A stretch of DNA of 6,581 nt from an uncultured Spartobacteria bacterium (GTDB taxonomy: Bacteria > Verrucomicrobiota > Verrucomicrobiae > Chthoniobacterales > UBA6821). Below, piece after piece: positions 6,114-6,581 of this stretch. The notes under the pieces are model-generated. The model searched no databases. It saw nothing but the letters and a program-made list of their open reading frames with translations, and was not told the DNA's origin. The stretch spans positions 1-6,581 of the forward strand of contig CAIXGT010000137.1 in assembly GCA_903919105.1 (NCBI GenBank), read 5' to 3'. Positions within the stretch are counted from its first letter, which is position 1. Each line of letters begins with the position of its first letter. Made by a program: the position numbers and the translations under genes.

Positions 6114-6581
6114 ATGGGATTTAATCAGCGGATCGTTCAGGGCTTCCGACTTCTTAGTGTCGGGTGGGTTATGAGTTGGATCAGTCATCTGGTTTTTTTA
6201 CCCTTAATGGCAGGCGATGTGGAGGGATTGCTGCGCTGGCATGCGGGAACATGCGAGGTTTTCGATCAATCAGCCCTTCAGCAGGAGTTTGAGTCTTACC
6301 TCGCGGCTACTCCCGTTTCTAAAGCGGCAGCCGAGCAACGTTCTTTGCTGCTGCACGATTGCGCCCGTCAACTGGGGCCAGGTGTGGCCTCCCCGCAGGA
6401 TTTGGGGAAGGCATACCAGATCCTGCAGCTACTCGCCGACGACCCACTGGATCAGAATCGGTGTCGCAATCTGCTCCGTGCGGTGATGAAGGCCTCCTCC
6501 GTCCTCTCTGGGCAAAAAAATCCCGGAGCCTCCGAGGCGATGTTGTTGCGTCAGAAAGAGATCCTTTCCTGGAATGTACGG
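6114..6581 (+). CDS. Partial exported protein of unknown function (3' end outside window)
   Basis: An open frame runs from ATG 6114 without a stop to the window edge (156 codons). The product starts with an export signal: R6 and R12, then a hydrophobic, Trp-containing stretch from 13 to 33 (LLSVGWVMSWISHLVFLPLMA), here noted as LLSVGWVM followed by SWISHLVFLPLMA, with a possible cleavage after A33. The visible mature part (34-156) is mainly helical: LLRWHAGTCE, LQQEFESYLAATP, AYQILQLLADDPLDQNR and MLLRQKEILSW. It matches no family I recognise. An in-frame ATG at 6171 would leave the hydrophobic segment without a basic N-region, so 6114 is preferred, though neither has a clear ribosome binding site. 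It lies 29 nt after the large exported protein, in the same direction, and is probably the next gene of that operon. Its helical repeats could continue the TPR-like theme, but too little is visible to say. Confidence 0.72.
   Translation, partial: MGFNQRIVQGFRLLSVGWVMSWISHLVFLPLMAGDVEGLLRWHAGTCEVFDQSALQQEFESYLAATPVSKAAAEQRSLLLHDCARQLGPGVASPQDLGKAYQILQLLADDPLDQNRCRNLLRAVMKASSVLSGQKNPGASEAMLLRQKEILSWNVR

Noticed and set aside
6100..6124. Hairpin ATCCC/GGGAT after the large exported gene as a terminator
   Set aside because: A 5-bp stem with an 11-nt loop and only a short T stretch is too weak, and its right arm lies inside the preferred start of the next gene.

Overview
The window looks like a chromosomal segment of a moderately GC-rich, Gram-negative-type bacterium. 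Evidence for a two-membrane envelope is an ExbB/ExbD proton-channel pair and several proteins with export signals. The N-terminal signal-peptide-like extension on ExbB, the frequent lack of a clear Shine-Dalgarno site and the mix of unfamiliar exported proteins would fit Verrucomicrobiota or a related PVC lineage. That placement is an impression, not a demonstrated assignment.

Layout. (1) Bases 1-1460, minus strand: a tight cluster exbB -> exbD -> a third exported, proline-rich protein that runs off the left edge. The gaps are 15 and 6 nt, and all three genes lie in one reading frame. (2) 1461-1639: a divergent intergenic region holding two inverted repeats. One abuts the likely exbB start and could mask its ribosome binding site. 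(3) 1640-1813, plus strand: a 57-codon gene of unknown function. (4) 1912-2670, minus strand: a sugar-1-phosphate nucleotidyltransferase, convergent with the small gene. (5) 2734-6581, plus strand: a run of four genes. They are a DUF3431 protein, a small membrane-anchored protein with an OB-fold-like tail, a 720-residue exported helical/TPR-like protein whose start overlaps the preceding stop (ATGA), and the beginning of another exported protein cut by the right edge.

How they may work together. ExbB/ExbD would turn the proton gradient into mechanical work across the periplasm; the third gene sits where a TonB-like partner is often found but cannot be identified from its fragment. The nucleotidyltransferase makes activated sugars, and DUF3431 proteins have a glycosyltransferase-like look, so the middle of the window suggests surface glycan synthesis. 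The three genes after DUF3431 appear to encode an uncharacterised envelope assembly: an inner-membrane anchor, a large periplasmic or lipid-anchored scaffold, and another exported component. This last group is the best candidate for something undescribed. No RNA gene, mobile element, CRISPR array or convincing terminator was seen.
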